Assembly: GCA_023395465.1 (NCBI GenBank)
Contig: JAEWZE010000257.1
Location: 1 to 37,224, forward strand
Length of the DNA: 37,224 nucleotides
Source of the DNA: Pseudomonadota bacterium
Lineage (GTDB): Bacteria > Pseudomonadota > Gammaproteobacteria > Xanthomonadales > Xanthomonadaceae
Direction: 5' to 3'
The position numbers were made by a program, and so were the translations under genes. The notes under the pieces were generated by a model. It worked only from the letters and a program-made list of their open reading frames with translations. It searched no databases and was not told the DNA's origin. Numbering within the stretch: the stretch's first letter is position 1; each line of letters opens with the position of its first letter. Of the stretch, positions 1 through 8,439 are shown piece after piece.

Positions 1-569
1 CTGTAGGCCGGCTTGAGGTACCGCAGGCCGTGGATCACGTCCGCGCGGGTGAACAGGTTGGGCTCGGGCCACAGCATCAGGTCCCCTGCCCCCGCGCCGA
101 GTCCGCTGTTGTGGATCAGCAGGTCGCGCACCTGCATCTCGCGGCTCACCCAGTCGTCGTACATGCGGAACTCCGGCAGGTGCTTCACCACCGGATCGGT
201 CCAGTCCAGCTTGCCCTGGTCCACCAGCCGCGCCAGCACCGCGGCGGTCATCGCCTTGCTGTTGGAGGCGATCTTGAACAGCGTGTCGCGATCGACCTGC
301 TGCCCGCTGCCTGCGGCCAGCTCGCCGCGGGTCCGCGCGAACACCACGTCGCCGTCCACCACCACGCCCACGGCCAGGCCCGGCGGGCGGTAGCGCGCGA
401 AGGCGTCGTCGAAGGCGGCTTCGAGCGCCGCCGTGTCGGGCACGGCCGTTGCGGGTGGGTTTGCGTCCGCATGCGCGGTTGCTGCGCACAGGCCGAGCAG
501 GCAGCAAAGGAAGCGGCCTGCCGCGTGCAGGCCGCTTCCCCGCTTGCTGGTTGCGTTGCGCGCGCTCAC
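1..569 (-). CDS. Exported serine hydrolase, beta-lactamase/PBP-like family (partial, C-terminus outside window)
   Basis: The reading frame is open from a GTG at 569 to the window edge, so about 189 N-terminal residues are present. The start GTG overlaps the TGA of the upstream TonB receptor (GTGA, 4 nt), which suggests translational coupling. The N-terminus reads as a signal peptide: basic start, hydrophobic FLCCLLGLCAAT, cleavage after AHA. The mature part has 'FKIASNSKAMTAA', the SxxK nucleophile motif of the class C beta-lactamase/DD-peptidase fold (PF00144-type), followed by the usual helical region. The second (YxN) and third motifs lie outside the window, so the activity (D-amino-acid peptidase, esterase or carboxypeptidase) cannot be fixed. 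Its place beside a murein-peptide locus favours a periplasmic peptidase. A strong hairpin lies inside the signal-peptide codons (509-539). Confidence 0.85.
   Translation of the reverse strand, partial: MSARNATSKRGSGLHAAGRFLCCLLGLCAATAHADANPPATAVPDTAALEAAFDDAFARYRPPGLAVGVVVDGDVVFARTRGELAAGSGQQVDRDTLFKIASNSKAMTAAVLARLVDQGKLDWTDPVVKHLPEFRMYDDWVSREMQVRDLLIHNSGLGAGAGDLMLWPEPNLFTRADVIHGLRYLKPAY
509..539 (-). terminator. Strong hairpin just after the TonB receptor stop, inside the next gene's start
   Basis: A perfect 13-bp inverted repeat (GGAAGCGGCCTGC and its complement) with a 5-nt loop lies 27 nt past the receptor stop. On the minus strand it is followed only by TTTG, so it is at best a weak intrinsic terminator. 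It sits within the signal-peptide codons of the overlapping serine hydrolase, so it may attenuate that gene or stabilise the receptor mRNA 3' end. Confidence 0.5.
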
Positions 570-3463
570 CAGAAGTCGTACTGGACCATCAGCGTGTACG
601 CGCGCCCGCGCGGGTCGGCGATGCGCGGCTCCCAGCCGGCGCCGCTGGCCCAGTCGTTCTTGTGTGCGGTGAACGGCGGATCCTCGTCCAGCAGGTTCTT
701 GACCCCGAAGGTCAGGCGCAGGCCCTCGAATCCGCTGTAGGTGGTGCTGTAGTTGTAGGTGATGTAGCGGTCGACGTCCGGATTCCACTGCGAGGGAATG
801 TAGTGGCCGCTCGAGACGCTGGTCGGTTCCTCGTCCTTGTAGCCGTGGCGGTAGAGCTGGGTCAGGCTGTGCGACCAGTCGCCACGCGACCAGGCGAAGC
901 CCAGCGTGTGCTTCCAGCGCAGCGGCAGGCTCCAGTAGCGGATGTACTCGCCGACCTTGTTGTCGGAGTACGGCATGAACTCGAGCAGCTTGTCCTGGTA
1001 GTTGTCCAGGTAGCTGCCGTTGAGGTTGACGTTCCAGTTGCCGCCGGCCAGCTCGCCTCGGAAGTTGAGGTCCACCTCGACGCCGCTCATCAGCGTGCCG
1101 CCGGAGTTCACGAAGCGACGGTCGACCAGGACCACCGTGCCAGACGCGTCGCGGATCCAGTTGTCGCTGTAGAGGTCGTAATACTCGCGCAGGATGTCGA
1201 GGTCGGGGCCGGTGCGGATCGTGTTGATGCGTTCGATCTGCCACCAGTCCATGCTCATGTTGAACCAGTCGACCGGTGCCAGCACGAAGCCCAGGCTCTT
1301 CTGGCGGGATTCTTCCGGAGCGAGATCGGGATTGCCGCCGGTGAGGATGTCGGGATCGATCTGCTCGCAGCCGGCCACCGTCTCGTCGACCACACCGCCC
1401 GGACAGGTGGCCGGGTCGGCCAGGTCCAGCGCGTTGTTCTGGCTCTCGGTCATGCCGCTGAAGAGCTTGCTGAACTCGGGCACCTTGAAGCCGGTGCTGT
1501 AGGCGCCGCGGATGGCCAGCGCGTCGAGCGGTTGCCATTTGAACGACACCTTCGGATTGGCGGTGCCGCCGAAGCCGGAGTAGTGATCGTAGCGCCCGGC
1601 CAGGGTGGCCTCGAAGCGCTCGAAGAACGGCAGGTGGATCTCGGTGAACACCGCCTTGACGTCGCGGGTGGCCTCCGGCAGCGCGTTCGCATCGTCGAAC
1701 GGCGCATTGAAGACCGCCGGACGCGAATCTGCGGCGCGCGGGTCGCCATTGAACTCGAAGGCCTCGCGGCGCAGGTCGGCGCCGAACGCCACCTGCAGGT
1801 CGCCGCCGGGCAGTTGCCCGATGCTGCCCGAGAACACCGCGTCGAAGTTGGTCACGGTCGACTTGCCGCCGTACAGCACCACGCCCTGCGCCGATGCGGC
1901 CTGCAGCGCCGCGATCGCCTCGGGGCTCTGCTGCTGGCCGGGCATCAGGAAGGGATTGAGCAACCCGCCCGCGAACGCGGCCTGCAGGCCCTCGACGTAG
2001 TGGTAGCCGGTGCCCAGTTCGGATTCGGATTCGCTCGACGCACGCGACAGGCCGAGGCTGTAGTCCCACCCGCCGACCGTACCGTCGATCCCCGCCATGA
2101 AGCGGAAGGCCTTGGTCGTGGTCTGGATCTCGCGAGGGCCGCACTCCATGCAGCGCCAGCGGTAGGCGATGGGCGCTCCATAGGCCAGCGCGTCGGCGCC
2201 GAACTGCCCCGAGAGCGCGTCGTAGACCATGTCGTAGGTCTCGCGCGTGCGGTCGTTGAGCGGATACCAGGTGCTGGGGTTGAACACGGCCGTCGCGGTG
2301 GCCGACGAGGAGATCTGGTTGGGTTCGAAGATCCGGTTGGCCTTGGCGTTGGATCCCATGAACTCGACGTAGGCCTGGTGGGCATCGTTGAGCCGGAAGG
2401 TCGCCCGGCCGATCGCCTGCAGGGTTTCCAGCGGCTGCAACATGACCGCCGCGGCCGGATAGTCCCAGGCGCAGCCGTACTGCGAGGCCACGCTGGTGGT
2501 GGTGGTGGACCACAGGCGATGGTCGTACGGCCCCATCATGTCGCCGCCCGCCTCGCAGCCCGGCCCGCCGGGCAGGTCGAGGATGTTCACGCCATTCACG
2601 GTGGCGCCGTCCGGTGCGCTCAGGCCCGCGGCCGTGAGGCTGCCGGCGAGGTTGAAGATGGTGGCGAACGGCGTGCCGCGGGTGTCGGGCGAGAGGCCGC
2701 GCTCGGGCTGGAAGCCGTTGGAAAAGTCCCGGGCGTTGCCGCGCAGGATGTCGTTCTTCTTCGCGCCCACGCTGAGGAAGGCGTTCCAGCGGTCGCGGTC
2801 GAGGTCGCCGCCGCCCACCAGGAAATCGGTGCGGTAGATGTTGCCGCCGCCCTCCTCGGGCATGTCGACGAAGGCCGACACCTGCGCGCCCTGGTAGTCG
2901 GTGCGGGTGATGAAGTTGATCACGCCGCCGATGGCATCGGTGCCGTAGACCGCCGAGGCGCCATCGCGCAGCACCTCGACCCGGTCGATCGCCGCGAACG
3001 GGATCGAATTCAGGTCGACCGCGGTGCCGCGCAGACCGTGGGTGGCGACGCGTCGGCCGTTGAGCAGCACCAGCGTGGCGTCGGCACCCTGCCCGCGCAG
3101 GTTCGCACCGGACACGCCGTTGTTGCCGCGCAGGTCGGCCGGCGCAATGCCCGCGTTGGCCGACAGGTTGTCCGAACCGTTGCCGGCGACGTTCATGTAC
3201 ATCAGCAGCTGTTCGGCCGACGAGATGCCCTGCGCCTCGATCTCCTCCTTCTGGATCACGGTGACCGGCAGCGCGGCCTCGATGTCGGTGCGCTTGATGC
3301 GCGAACCGGTCACGCTGATGCGGTCGAGCGTGCGCGTGGTTTCGCTACCCGTCTCCGCGGGCGCGGTGTCCTGTGCGGCGGCAGTCCCTGCCAGTGCGAG
3401 CGCGATGGCGAGCGTAAGTGCCGACGCCGGCGCGGTGGTGATGCGGCTGTGGACTGCTGACAT
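566..3463 (-). CDS. TonB-dependent outer membrane receptor
   Basis: A 965-residue outer-membrane active transporter. The signal peptide is cleaved near residue 31 (TAAA|QD). A TonB-box-like segment 'LDRISVTGSRIKR' follows near residue 45. The plug domain (about residues 60-190) has 'VLLNGRRVATHG' and 'IDRVEVLRDGASAVYGTDA', both characteristic of the family, and the rest is a 22-strand-type beta-barrel ending in 'LMVQYDFW' with the terminal aromatic needed for barrel insertion. ATG 3463 follows a GGGGGAA ribosome site. The ligand cannot be read from sequence. Linkage to an exported serine hydrolase (overlapping) and to the peptidase/epimerase genes suggests a peptide or muropeptide rather than a siderophore, which is inference. 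The long antisense frames over this gene are composition artefacts. Confidence 0.93.
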   Translation of the reverse strand: MSAVHSRITTAPASALTLAIALALAGTAAAQDTAPAETGSETTRTLDRISVTGSRIKRTDIEAALPVTVIQKEEIEAQGISSAEQLLMYMNVAGNGSDNLSANAGIAPADLRGNNGVSGANLRGQGADATLVLLNGRRVATHGLRGTAVDLNSIPFAAIDRVEVLRDGASAVYGTDAIGGVINFITRTDYQGAQVSAFVDMPEEGGGNIYRTDFLVGGGDLDRDRWNAFLSVGAKKNDILRGNARDFSNGFQPERGLSPDTRGTPFATIFNLAGSLTAAGLSAPDGATVNGVNILDLPGGPGCEAGGDMMGPYDHRLWSTTTTSVASQYGCAWDYPAAAVMLQPLETLQAIGRATFRLNDAHQAYVEFMGSNAKANRIFEPNQISSSATATAVFNPSTWYPLNDRTRETYDMVYDALSGQFGADALAYGAPIAYRWRCMECGPREIQTTTKAFRFMAGIDGTVGGWDYSLGLSRASSESESELGTGYHYVEGLQAAFAGGLLNPFLMPGQQQSPEAIAALQAASAQGVVLYGGKSTVTNFDAVFSGSIGQLPGGDLQVAFGADLRREAFEFNGDPRAADSRPAVFNAPFDDANALPEATRDVKAVFTEIHLPFFERFEATLAGRYDHYSGFGGTANPKVSFKWQPLDALAIRGAYSTGFKVPEFSKLFSGMTESQNNALDLADPATCPGGVVDETVAGCEQIDPDILTGGNPDLAPEESRQKSLGFVLAPVDWFNMSMDWWQIERINTIRTGPDLDILREYYDLYSDNWIRDASGTVVLVDRRFVNSGGTLMSGVEVDLNFRGELAGGNWNVNLNGSYLDNYQDKLLEFMPYSDNKVGEYIRYWSLPLRWKHTLGFAWSRGDWSHSLTQLYRHGYKDEEPTSVSSGHYIPSQWNPDVDRYITYNYSTTYSGFEGLRLTFGVKNLLDEDPPFTAHKNDWASGAGWEPRIADPRGRAYTLMVQYDFW

Positions 3464-3554
3464 TGGTTCCCCCGAAATTGAGCAATGGCACGCGCGATGC
3501 GGCCCCGGCCCCTGGCCGGCGGCTTTCGTCGCTGCTTGTTCCCCCCGATCTGCT

Positions 3555-3583
3555 GCTTAACATGCGTGCAAGAAACATGTCAA
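3555..3583 (-). promoter_or_regulatory. Candidate promoter of the TonB receptor gene
   Basis: On the minus strand a perfect -35 TTGACA (3583-3578) is followed after 17 nt by TTAAGC (3560-3555), a poor -10. It lies about 90 nt upstream of the receptor ATG, in the AT-richer part of the 256-bp gap, downstream of the preceding operon's terminator. CATG half-sites repeat around it and could be an operator. The -35 is convincing; the -10 is weak. Confidence 0.4.
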
Positions 3584-3681
3584 TTTCGAAAGCGGCCCGG
3601 ACACGTGTGGGTGGAAGCTGCCACGGGCCCGACCCCGCGTCGCGGGATCGGGCCGGATCTGCGGCGTGTCGAAGTCCCGGG

Positions 3682-3711
3682 AAAAAAAGCGGCCACCCTG
3701 GAGGTGGCCGC
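3682..3711 (-). terminator. Intrinsic terminator after the Oar-like receptor gene
   Basis: A 9-bp stem GCGGCCACC/GGTGGCCGC with a 5-nt loop (3689-3711) is followed on the minus strand by seven T residues (3688-3682). It lies 8 nt past the TAA-side end of the Oar-like gene and separates that operon from the second TonB receptor. Confidence 0.9.
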
Positions 3712-3719
3712 AAGGGGGG

Positions 3720-6700
3720 TCAGAAGTTCCAGGTCACGACCAGCTGCGCGTAGCGCGGGGATTGCCAGACGGTCCCTTCGCCGAAGTACGGCATCTCGTT
3801 GCCCGGCGTGCTCTCGTAGCGCGAATGCACGTTGATGACCGTCTGCCTGTTGAGCAGGTTGTACACCGACAGGCGGGCCTTGAGGTCGATGCCGTCCACC
3901 GGCAACGTCCAGGTGGCACTGGCGCCGAGGTCGTAGACCCACGGCATGCGCCCGAACGCGCCCCGTTCGGTGTACACCAGTTCGCGCGTGGTCCAGTCGC
4001 TGCAGCCGGAGACGCAGAGCCAGCCACTGCCGCCGCCACTGTATTCGCCTGGACCGCCGGCGCTGCGGTTGTCGTCCGGCCAGCGGACCCCGAACGCCGT
4101 GATGGGGCCGCCGGAGCGCGCCGAGAACGTCGCACCGAAGCTCCACATCTCGTTGAGCTTGAAGCTGCCGCGCAGCTTGACCTGGTGGCGGAAGTCGTTG
4201 AACAGGACGCCGTAGCGTTCGTTGACCGCCGGGTGGTCGTAGTACTGCACCAGGTTGGTGTCGTTGTAGCCCGTATCCGAGTTGACCGGACCTTCGATGT
4301 TGCCCTCCGATTTCGACCAGAGATAGCTGGCGTTGAAGGCCCACTTGTCGTTCCAGGCGCGGTCGAGCTGGAACTCCAGCGCCTTGTAGGTGCGCTTGGG
4401 TTTCTTGTAGCCCATCACCAGATTGCTGCCGAGGGCGATGTAACCGTCCCGGGAGCTGTCGAAGGTCACCCAGTCCTGCGTGTCCGGGCACCAGAGCGTG
4501 GTGGTTTCGCCGGGATTGATGATCGGCCAGTCACCCGAATACCAGGGACAACCGTCGACGTGGTTGATGCGCGCATCTTCCACCGCCCGCGTCACTTCGC
4601 GGTAGGTGGCGTTCACGCCCCAGGACCATGCGGGATTGAGCGCCTGCTGGAAGCCCAGGATGAACTCGTCCTGGAACACCTGCTTGAGGTTGTTCGCCAC
4701 CGCTGTGCGCATGTCGGTGGGCGCGGGCGCGTTGCCGTCGGTGTTGACCGGGCCAAGCTGCTCACCGATCACGGGGAACAGGTAGGGAGTGCCGGTGACC
4801 GGGTCGGTCCGCTGGTCCCAGCCCTCGAGCACGTAGTAGGTATGTTCGTCGGTGGTGCCGCCGCCGAAGTAGTCGGTGAGCTTGTTCGTGATGGGGATGT
4901 AGTAACGGCCCGCGTTGCCGAACAGCTTGGTGGTGCCGTCGCCCCGCATGTCCCAGCTGAAGCCCAGGCGCGGCGAGATCATGTCGCCGAAGTCCGCGCG
5001 CGCGAACGTGGCGCCGGAAGCCAGCTTGTTGTGGAACTTGTCGGCACGGACGCCGAGGTTGAGAAGCAGGTCGGGGGTGACGTTCCAGTTGTCTTCGATA
5101 TAGACGGCGTGGGCCTCGGTGGTGACAGGCGCGCCGGTGATGTAGTGGCGGGCGTCCACGTAGGCCATCGCCCCATCCGGAACCCGAGCGCCGTTGGGTA
5201 GATCGCGGTCGTCCTCGTCCTCGATGCCCAGCACCGTGTAGCTCCTGCCGTCGCCGGGATAGACCCTTGAACTGGTCGAATCCATGACTTCCTGGTCGAA
5301 GCCGAAGCGCAGCAGGTGGTTGCCCAGCGTCCACTCGAAGTCCAGGCGCGCGGCTTCGCGCTTGTCGAAGCGGTTGCTGATGCTGCTGTTGCTCGGATGG
5401 CAGCCCTCACGAACGGAGACCGGTGGGAACAGCGCATCGTAGCTGCTGTCACGGCCCACGATGCTGCAGCTGGGGTCCCACGGACTGCCGGCGGTGGCGC
5501 TGCGTTCGTTGACGCCGTACATCGCCTTCGCGACGAAGGTGTCGGAGAAATGGCCGGTGTAGGTGACCGACCAGTTGTCGCCGCCGGAACCGGCATGGCT
5601 TTCGCCGGTCTTCGCGCCCAGCCCCGTGGTGTCCCAGCCGTACTCGTAGGCGCTGGTGGCCGAATCCGACTTGTCCGAGAACGCGAGCAGCTCCAGCAGA
5701 TGGTCGTCGTTGATCTGCCAGTCCAGCTTCGCACCCCAGAAGTCGTTGCTGCTGTCGGTGTACCAGGCCTCGACCGTGTCGATGTCGCGCGGGTTGCTTT
5801 CCCGCTTCTCGTACATCGCGAAGAAGAACAGGCGGTCGCGGATGATGGGTCCGGACGCCCACACGTTGGCCTTGTAGAGGGACGCGCCGTCGCGGCTCCT
5901 GCGGTCGCGCTCGTCGATCGTCCCGTCCGAATGGAACTGGTCCTTGCGATCCCATGTCCAGGCCCGCGGTTCCATGGTGACCTGCGCCCCGGATTTGAAC
6001 TCGTTGGTGCCCGACCGTGTGACCGCATTGATGACGCCACCCGTGGTGCGGCCGAACTCGGCCGAGTAGCCGCCGGTCTTGACCTGGAACTCCTCGTAGA
6101 AGCCGAACGGGACGCTGGAGAAGCCCTGGCGCCGGTAGGGATCGGTGACGTTGAGCCCGTTGATGTAGGCGGCGTTCTCCGCCACCGACGAGCCGCCGAA
6201 GGTGAGGCCGCCGAACGTGGCGCCCGAGGCCACCACGCCGGGGGCGAGCAATGCGACCGACGCGAGGCTCTGGTCGACCGGGAGCCGGGCCAGTTCCTCG
6301 CGGCGGATATTCGTGGCCGACTCGGTGGACCGCACGTCGACGCGATTGATCACGCGCGAGCCGACCACCTGGACCGCGTCCAGGTTCACCAGTGCGCCGT
6401 CGCCGCCCACGTTGACCGTGGTCGTGCCGCCGAGGCCGACGTTCACCCGGATCGGGTCGCCCACCGGCTGTCCGTTGCGCGACACCACGAGCGTGTAGTC
6501 GCCGACCGGCAGCTGGGCAAGGCGGTACGCGCCCTCCGAGCCGGCCGAGATCGTCCGGGTGAGGCCCGTGTCGGCGCTGGTCACGGTGATCTGGTCGCCG
6601 GCCGTGGCGCGACCGGCGACAGCGCCGGTCGCGCTCTGGGCGAACACCGCTGGCGAAGTGGCGGCGATGCATGCGCCGAGCGCGACCCAGAGGGCGGCGC

Positions 6701-6725
6701 GGCGGAACTTGGTGTGTCTTGGCAT
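3720..6725 (-). CDS. Oar-like TonB-dependent receptor with N-terminal carboxypeptidase-regulatory-like domain
   Basis: A 1001-residue receptor. I chose ATG 6725 because it has a GGGGAGAG ribosome site and begins a signal peptide (cleavage VFA|QS near residue 29); the frame stays open further upstream only because it shadows the next gene. Residues about 30-95 form a small Ig-like CarboxypepD_reg domain ('GAYRLAQLPVGDYTLVV'), typical of Oar proteins. A plug domain follows ('ARLPVDQSLASVALLAPGV', 'GGYSAEFGRTTGGVINAVT'), then a large barrel ending '...QLVVTWNF'. Oar-type receptors import large or peptide substrates; in Myxococcus and other bacteria they are linked to protein secretion or adhesion. 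It is 38 nt downstream of the transglutaminase-like gene, so the two are probably cotranscribed, and it ends at a clear terminator. Confidence 0.93.
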   Translation of the reverse strand: MPRHTKFRRAALWVALGACIAATSPAVFAQSATGAVAGRATAGDQITVTSADTGLTRTISAGSEGAYRLAQLPVGDYTLVVSRNGQPVGDPIRVNVGLGGTTTVNVGGDGALVNLDAVQVVGSRVINRVDVRSTESATNIRREELARLPVDQSLASVALLAPGVVASGATFGGLTFGGSSVAENAAYINGLNVTDPYRRQGFSSVPFGFYEEFQVKTGGYSAEFGRTTGGVINAVTRSGTNEFKSGAQVTMEPRAWTWDRKDQFHSDGTIDERDRRSRDGASLYKANVWASGPIIRDRLFFFAMYEKRESNPRDIDTVEAWYTDSSNDFWGAKLDWQINDDHLLELLAFSDKSDSATSAYEYGWDTTGLGAKTGESHAGSGGDNWSVTYTGHFSDTFVAKAMYGVNERSATAGSPWDPSCSIVGRDSSYDALFPPVSVREGCHPSNSSISNRFDKREAARLDFEWTLGNHLLRFGFDQEVMDSTSSRVYPGDGRSYTVLGIEDEDDRDLPNGARVPDGAMAYVDARHYITGAPVTTEAHAVYIEDNWNVTPDLLLNLGVRADKFHNKLASGATFARADFGDMISPRLGFSWDMRGDGTTKLFGNAGRYYIPITNKLTDYFGGGTTDEHTYYVLEGWDQRTDPVTGTPYLFPVIGEQLGPVNTDGNAPAPTDMRTAVANNLKQVFQDEFILGFQQALNPAWSWGVNATYREVTRAVEDARINHVDGCPWYSGDWPIINPGETTTLWCPDTQDWVTFDSSRDGYIALGSNLVMGYKKPKRTYKALEFQLDRAWNDKWAFNASYLWSKSEGNIEGPVNSDTGYNDTNLVQYYDHPAVNERYGVLFNDFRHQVKLRGSFKLNEMWSFGATFSARSGGPITAFGVRWPDDNRSAGGPGEYSGGGSGWLCVSGCSDWTTRELVYTERGAFGRMPWVYDLGASATWTLPVDGIDLKARLSVYNLLNRQTVINVHSRYESTPGNEMPYFGEGTVWQSPRYAQLVVTWNF

Positions 6726-6763
6726 TGCGGTCTCTCCCCGGTGCGATGGTAAGGATGCGTCGG

Positions 6764-8290
6764 TCAGCTGCGCTGGTCGTGCGGGAGCGGCAGCAGCTCC
6801 CATTCGAAGTCGTAGTCCCACTGGTCGAAGTACAGGTTGCCGCCGTCCCACTCGGCTTCGCCGCGCTGGAGGTCGACGGTTTCGGACCGGAAATGGGTCT
6901 TGGCCGGAACGAACTCGCGGCCGTAGTCGTCGTTGAAGGCGACGCGGTAGGCGTCCATGCCGCCCAGGTAGAAGTGCTCGAGCGCGGGGTCGGCACCCCG
7001 CAGGCGGCCGAAGGTGACGTCCATCGGCATCCAGCCGTAGGGGGCCAGGTACAGCCAGCCCCAGTCGTGCATGTTGTTGTAGCTGCCGTCGGAGAAGATC
7101 CATCCGGACTGCCAGCGCGCCGGGATGCCGTTGAGCCGCAGCAGGGCGATCAGCAGCAGGGTCTGCTGGCCGCAGTCGGCGTGACCGGCCCTGAGTGCGT
7201 ATTCGCCGAGGTTGGAGATGGTCGAATATTCGCGCGCGCCGGCCCAGGGAATGCGGTCGACCGCGTCGAACAGCCGGCGCGCGATGCGGTAGGGGTTGGT
7301 CTCGTCGCCCACCACCTGCGCCGAGAACAGGCGCAGCGCGTCGGTGAACAGCACGTGCGGCGCACGCTCGGACAGGTAGGGCGCCAGGTCCTGCGTCGGC
7401 ACGACGGGGACCACCCGGTCCGGATCGACCGGAACGTGCTGGCCGAAGATGGTGAGCTCGTAGCTGACCGAGAAACGCGCCGGCTCCCCTGCCCTTGCCG
7501 TCCGTTCGAAGTAGGCGGTGCGCTGGGCAGCGGACTCCGGCGCCAGCCGCGGGTCGGCGGGATCGCCGCCCAGAAGGCGGATGTCCTCCTGCTGGCCGGG
7601 AATGTCGCGCGGATACGGAATCCACGCGCGGATGGTCTCGCCGGCCGGTACCGCGTCGGGCTCGACGGTGAGCGATTGCGTGATGCGGACGCGGCGCGGC
7701 GTTGCGGCCCGGCTGCCGAACGCCAGTGCGCCAGCCCGGACCTCGGCGTGGTGCGGGTGCTGCACCGCTTCCAGCGGACTGTCGTTGAATGGCCTGGGCT
7801 CGGCCCGGCGTTCGCGCGCCTGTTCGCTGAGCCGGAACAGGTTGTGCGGCGCGCGCGCGAAATAGCGCACCTGTCCATCGATCTCCATCGACTCGAACAG
7901 CCCGGCGCGTCGCCAGCGCTGGAACTCGCTTCCGCGCAGGTCGGGGATCTGCCGCTGGACAGCGGAGCGCAGCGCGGCCTCGTCGAGACTGAAGTCGAGC
8001 AGGATCCGCCGCATCCGCTCGCGCTGGAAAACGATCCCGCGGGGAATCAAGCCGTCCGCCGTCGCCTCGGCCTGGGCGATCAGGCTGTCGGCCGCGCGGA
8101 AATGCCCGCCGTCCACGTGTTCGATGATCCGCTGCAGCAGCTCGTCTTCCTGCGTGGGCGGCGGGCCTGCGGCATGGGCGGCCGCGAGGCAGGCGCCGGC
8201 AAGCAGGACCGCCAGCGTCCGCGAAGACGCGATGCGCCACGGCCTGCGGGACGGGCCCCGTCTCTGGCTTTCGCGACTGCAGGTCGGCAT
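6764..8290 (-). CDS. Exported transglutaminase-like (papain-fold) protein
   Basis: A 508-residue protein. ATG 8290 has a GGAG site 9 nt upstream and precedes a signal peptide ('RTLAVLLAGACLAAAHA', cleavage near residue 40); a TTG at 8359 in frame would overlap the promoter. The C-terminal half is a transglutaminase-core domain with the triad Cys373 (HADCGQQT), His408 (NNMHDWGW) and Asp424 (MPMDVTFG). In bacteria most such proteins act as peptidases or amide hydrolases rather than cross-linkers. The first 300 residues are a beta-rich/helical region I do not recognise. First gene of the leftward operon, followed by the Oar-like receptor, so it could trim the receptor's ligand in the periplasm or bind it. 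Confidence 0.88.
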   Translation of the reverse strand: MPTCSRESQRRGPSRRPWRIASSRTLAVLLAGACLAAAHAAGPPPTQEDELLQRIIEHVDGGHFRAADSLIAQAEATADGLIPRGIVFQRERMRRILLDFSLDEAALRSAVQRQIPDLRGSEFQRWRRAGLFESMEIDGQVRYFARAPHNLFRLSEQARERRAEPRPFNDSPLEAVQHPHHAEVRAGALAFGSRAATPRRVRITQSLTVEPDAVPAGETIRAWIPYPRDIPGQQEDIRLLGGDPADPRLAPESAAQRTAYFERTARAGEPARFSVSYELTIFGQHVPVDPDRVVPVVPTQDLAPYLSERAPHVLFTDALRLFSAQVVGDETNPYRIARRLFDAVDRIPWAGAREYSTISNLGEYALRAGHADCGQQTLLLIALLRLNGIPARWQSGWIFSDGSYNNMHDWGWLYLAPYGWMPMDVTFGRLRGADPALEHFYLGGMDAYRVAFNDDYGREFVPAKTHFRSETVDLQRGEAEWDGGNLYFDQWDYDFEWELLPLPHDQRS

Positions 8291-8355
8291 CTGGCGCGGC
8301 TCCGCTCGCCCCCGGGTGGCGGTCGCCGGCTGTGTAACATGGCTGCAAAGCAGCG

Positions 8356-8384
8356 TCAATAAATTATTCTTGACAGGTAGTCAA
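8356..8384 (-). promoter_or_regulatory. Leftward promoter of the transglutaminase/Oar operon
   Basis: Minus strand: -35 TTGACT (8384-8379), 17-nt spacer, -10 TATTGA (8361-8356). Transcription would start near 8349, leaving a leader of about 60 nt before ATG 8290. Its -35 is one arm of the palindrome at 8370-8384. Confidence 0.55.
8370..8384. promoter_or_regulatory. Palindrome TTGAC-N5-GTCAA shared by two divergent -35 boxes (candidate operator)
   Basis: The sequence TTGACAGGTAGTCAA is an inverted repeat with a 5-nt spacer. Its left arm is the -35 of the rightward promoter, its right arm (complement) the -35 of the leftward promoter. It lies in an AT-rich island in otherwise GC-rich DNA. A protein bound here would control both operons; the RpiR/MurR-type regulator at 10983 is the local candidate, though this is inferred. 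Confidence 0.5.
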
Positions 8385-8399
8385 AATGAATGATGTATT
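8370..8399 (+). promoter_or_regulatory. Rightward promoter of the NlpC/P60-epimerase operon
   Basis: Perfect -35 TTGACA (8370-8375), 18-nt spacer and -10 TGTATT (8394-8399, 4 of 6 matches). The predicted start near 8406 gives a leader of about 34 nt before the TTG start codon at 8440. The in-frame ATG at 8386 lies inside this promoter and so cannot be the start if the promoter is used. Confidence 0.6.
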
Positions 8400-8427
8400 C
8401 TTCGGCGCCGCAGCTGTCGCGCACCGC

Positions 8428-8432
8428 AGGAG
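8428..8432 (+). promoter_or_regulatory. Ribosome binding site that decides a TTG start
   Basis: AGGAG is 7 nt upstream of TTG 8440, which begins a clean signal peptide. The upstream ATG at 8386 has no such site and would add 18 residues before the signal peptide. Confidence 0.7.
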
Positions 8433-8439
8433 CACTGTC

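Noticed and set aside
449..3460. Long plus-strand frame of about 1000 residues antisense to the TonB receptor
   Set aside because: Composition artefact of high GC; no family motifs, and the opposite strand encodes a complete receptor. The same applies to long antisense frames over the Oar-like, uvrC, msbA and comEC genes.
3720..8348. A single 1542-residue minus-strand frame
   Set aside because: Its first 540 residues are Arg/Pro/Ala-rich shadow of the transglutaminase-like gene; the real receptor starts at 6725 with a ribosome site and signal peptide.
8386..8439. ATG 8386 as start of the NlpC/P60 protein
   Set aside because: It lies inside the predicted promoter and lacks a ribosome site; TTG 8440 has AGGAG and begins the signal peptide.
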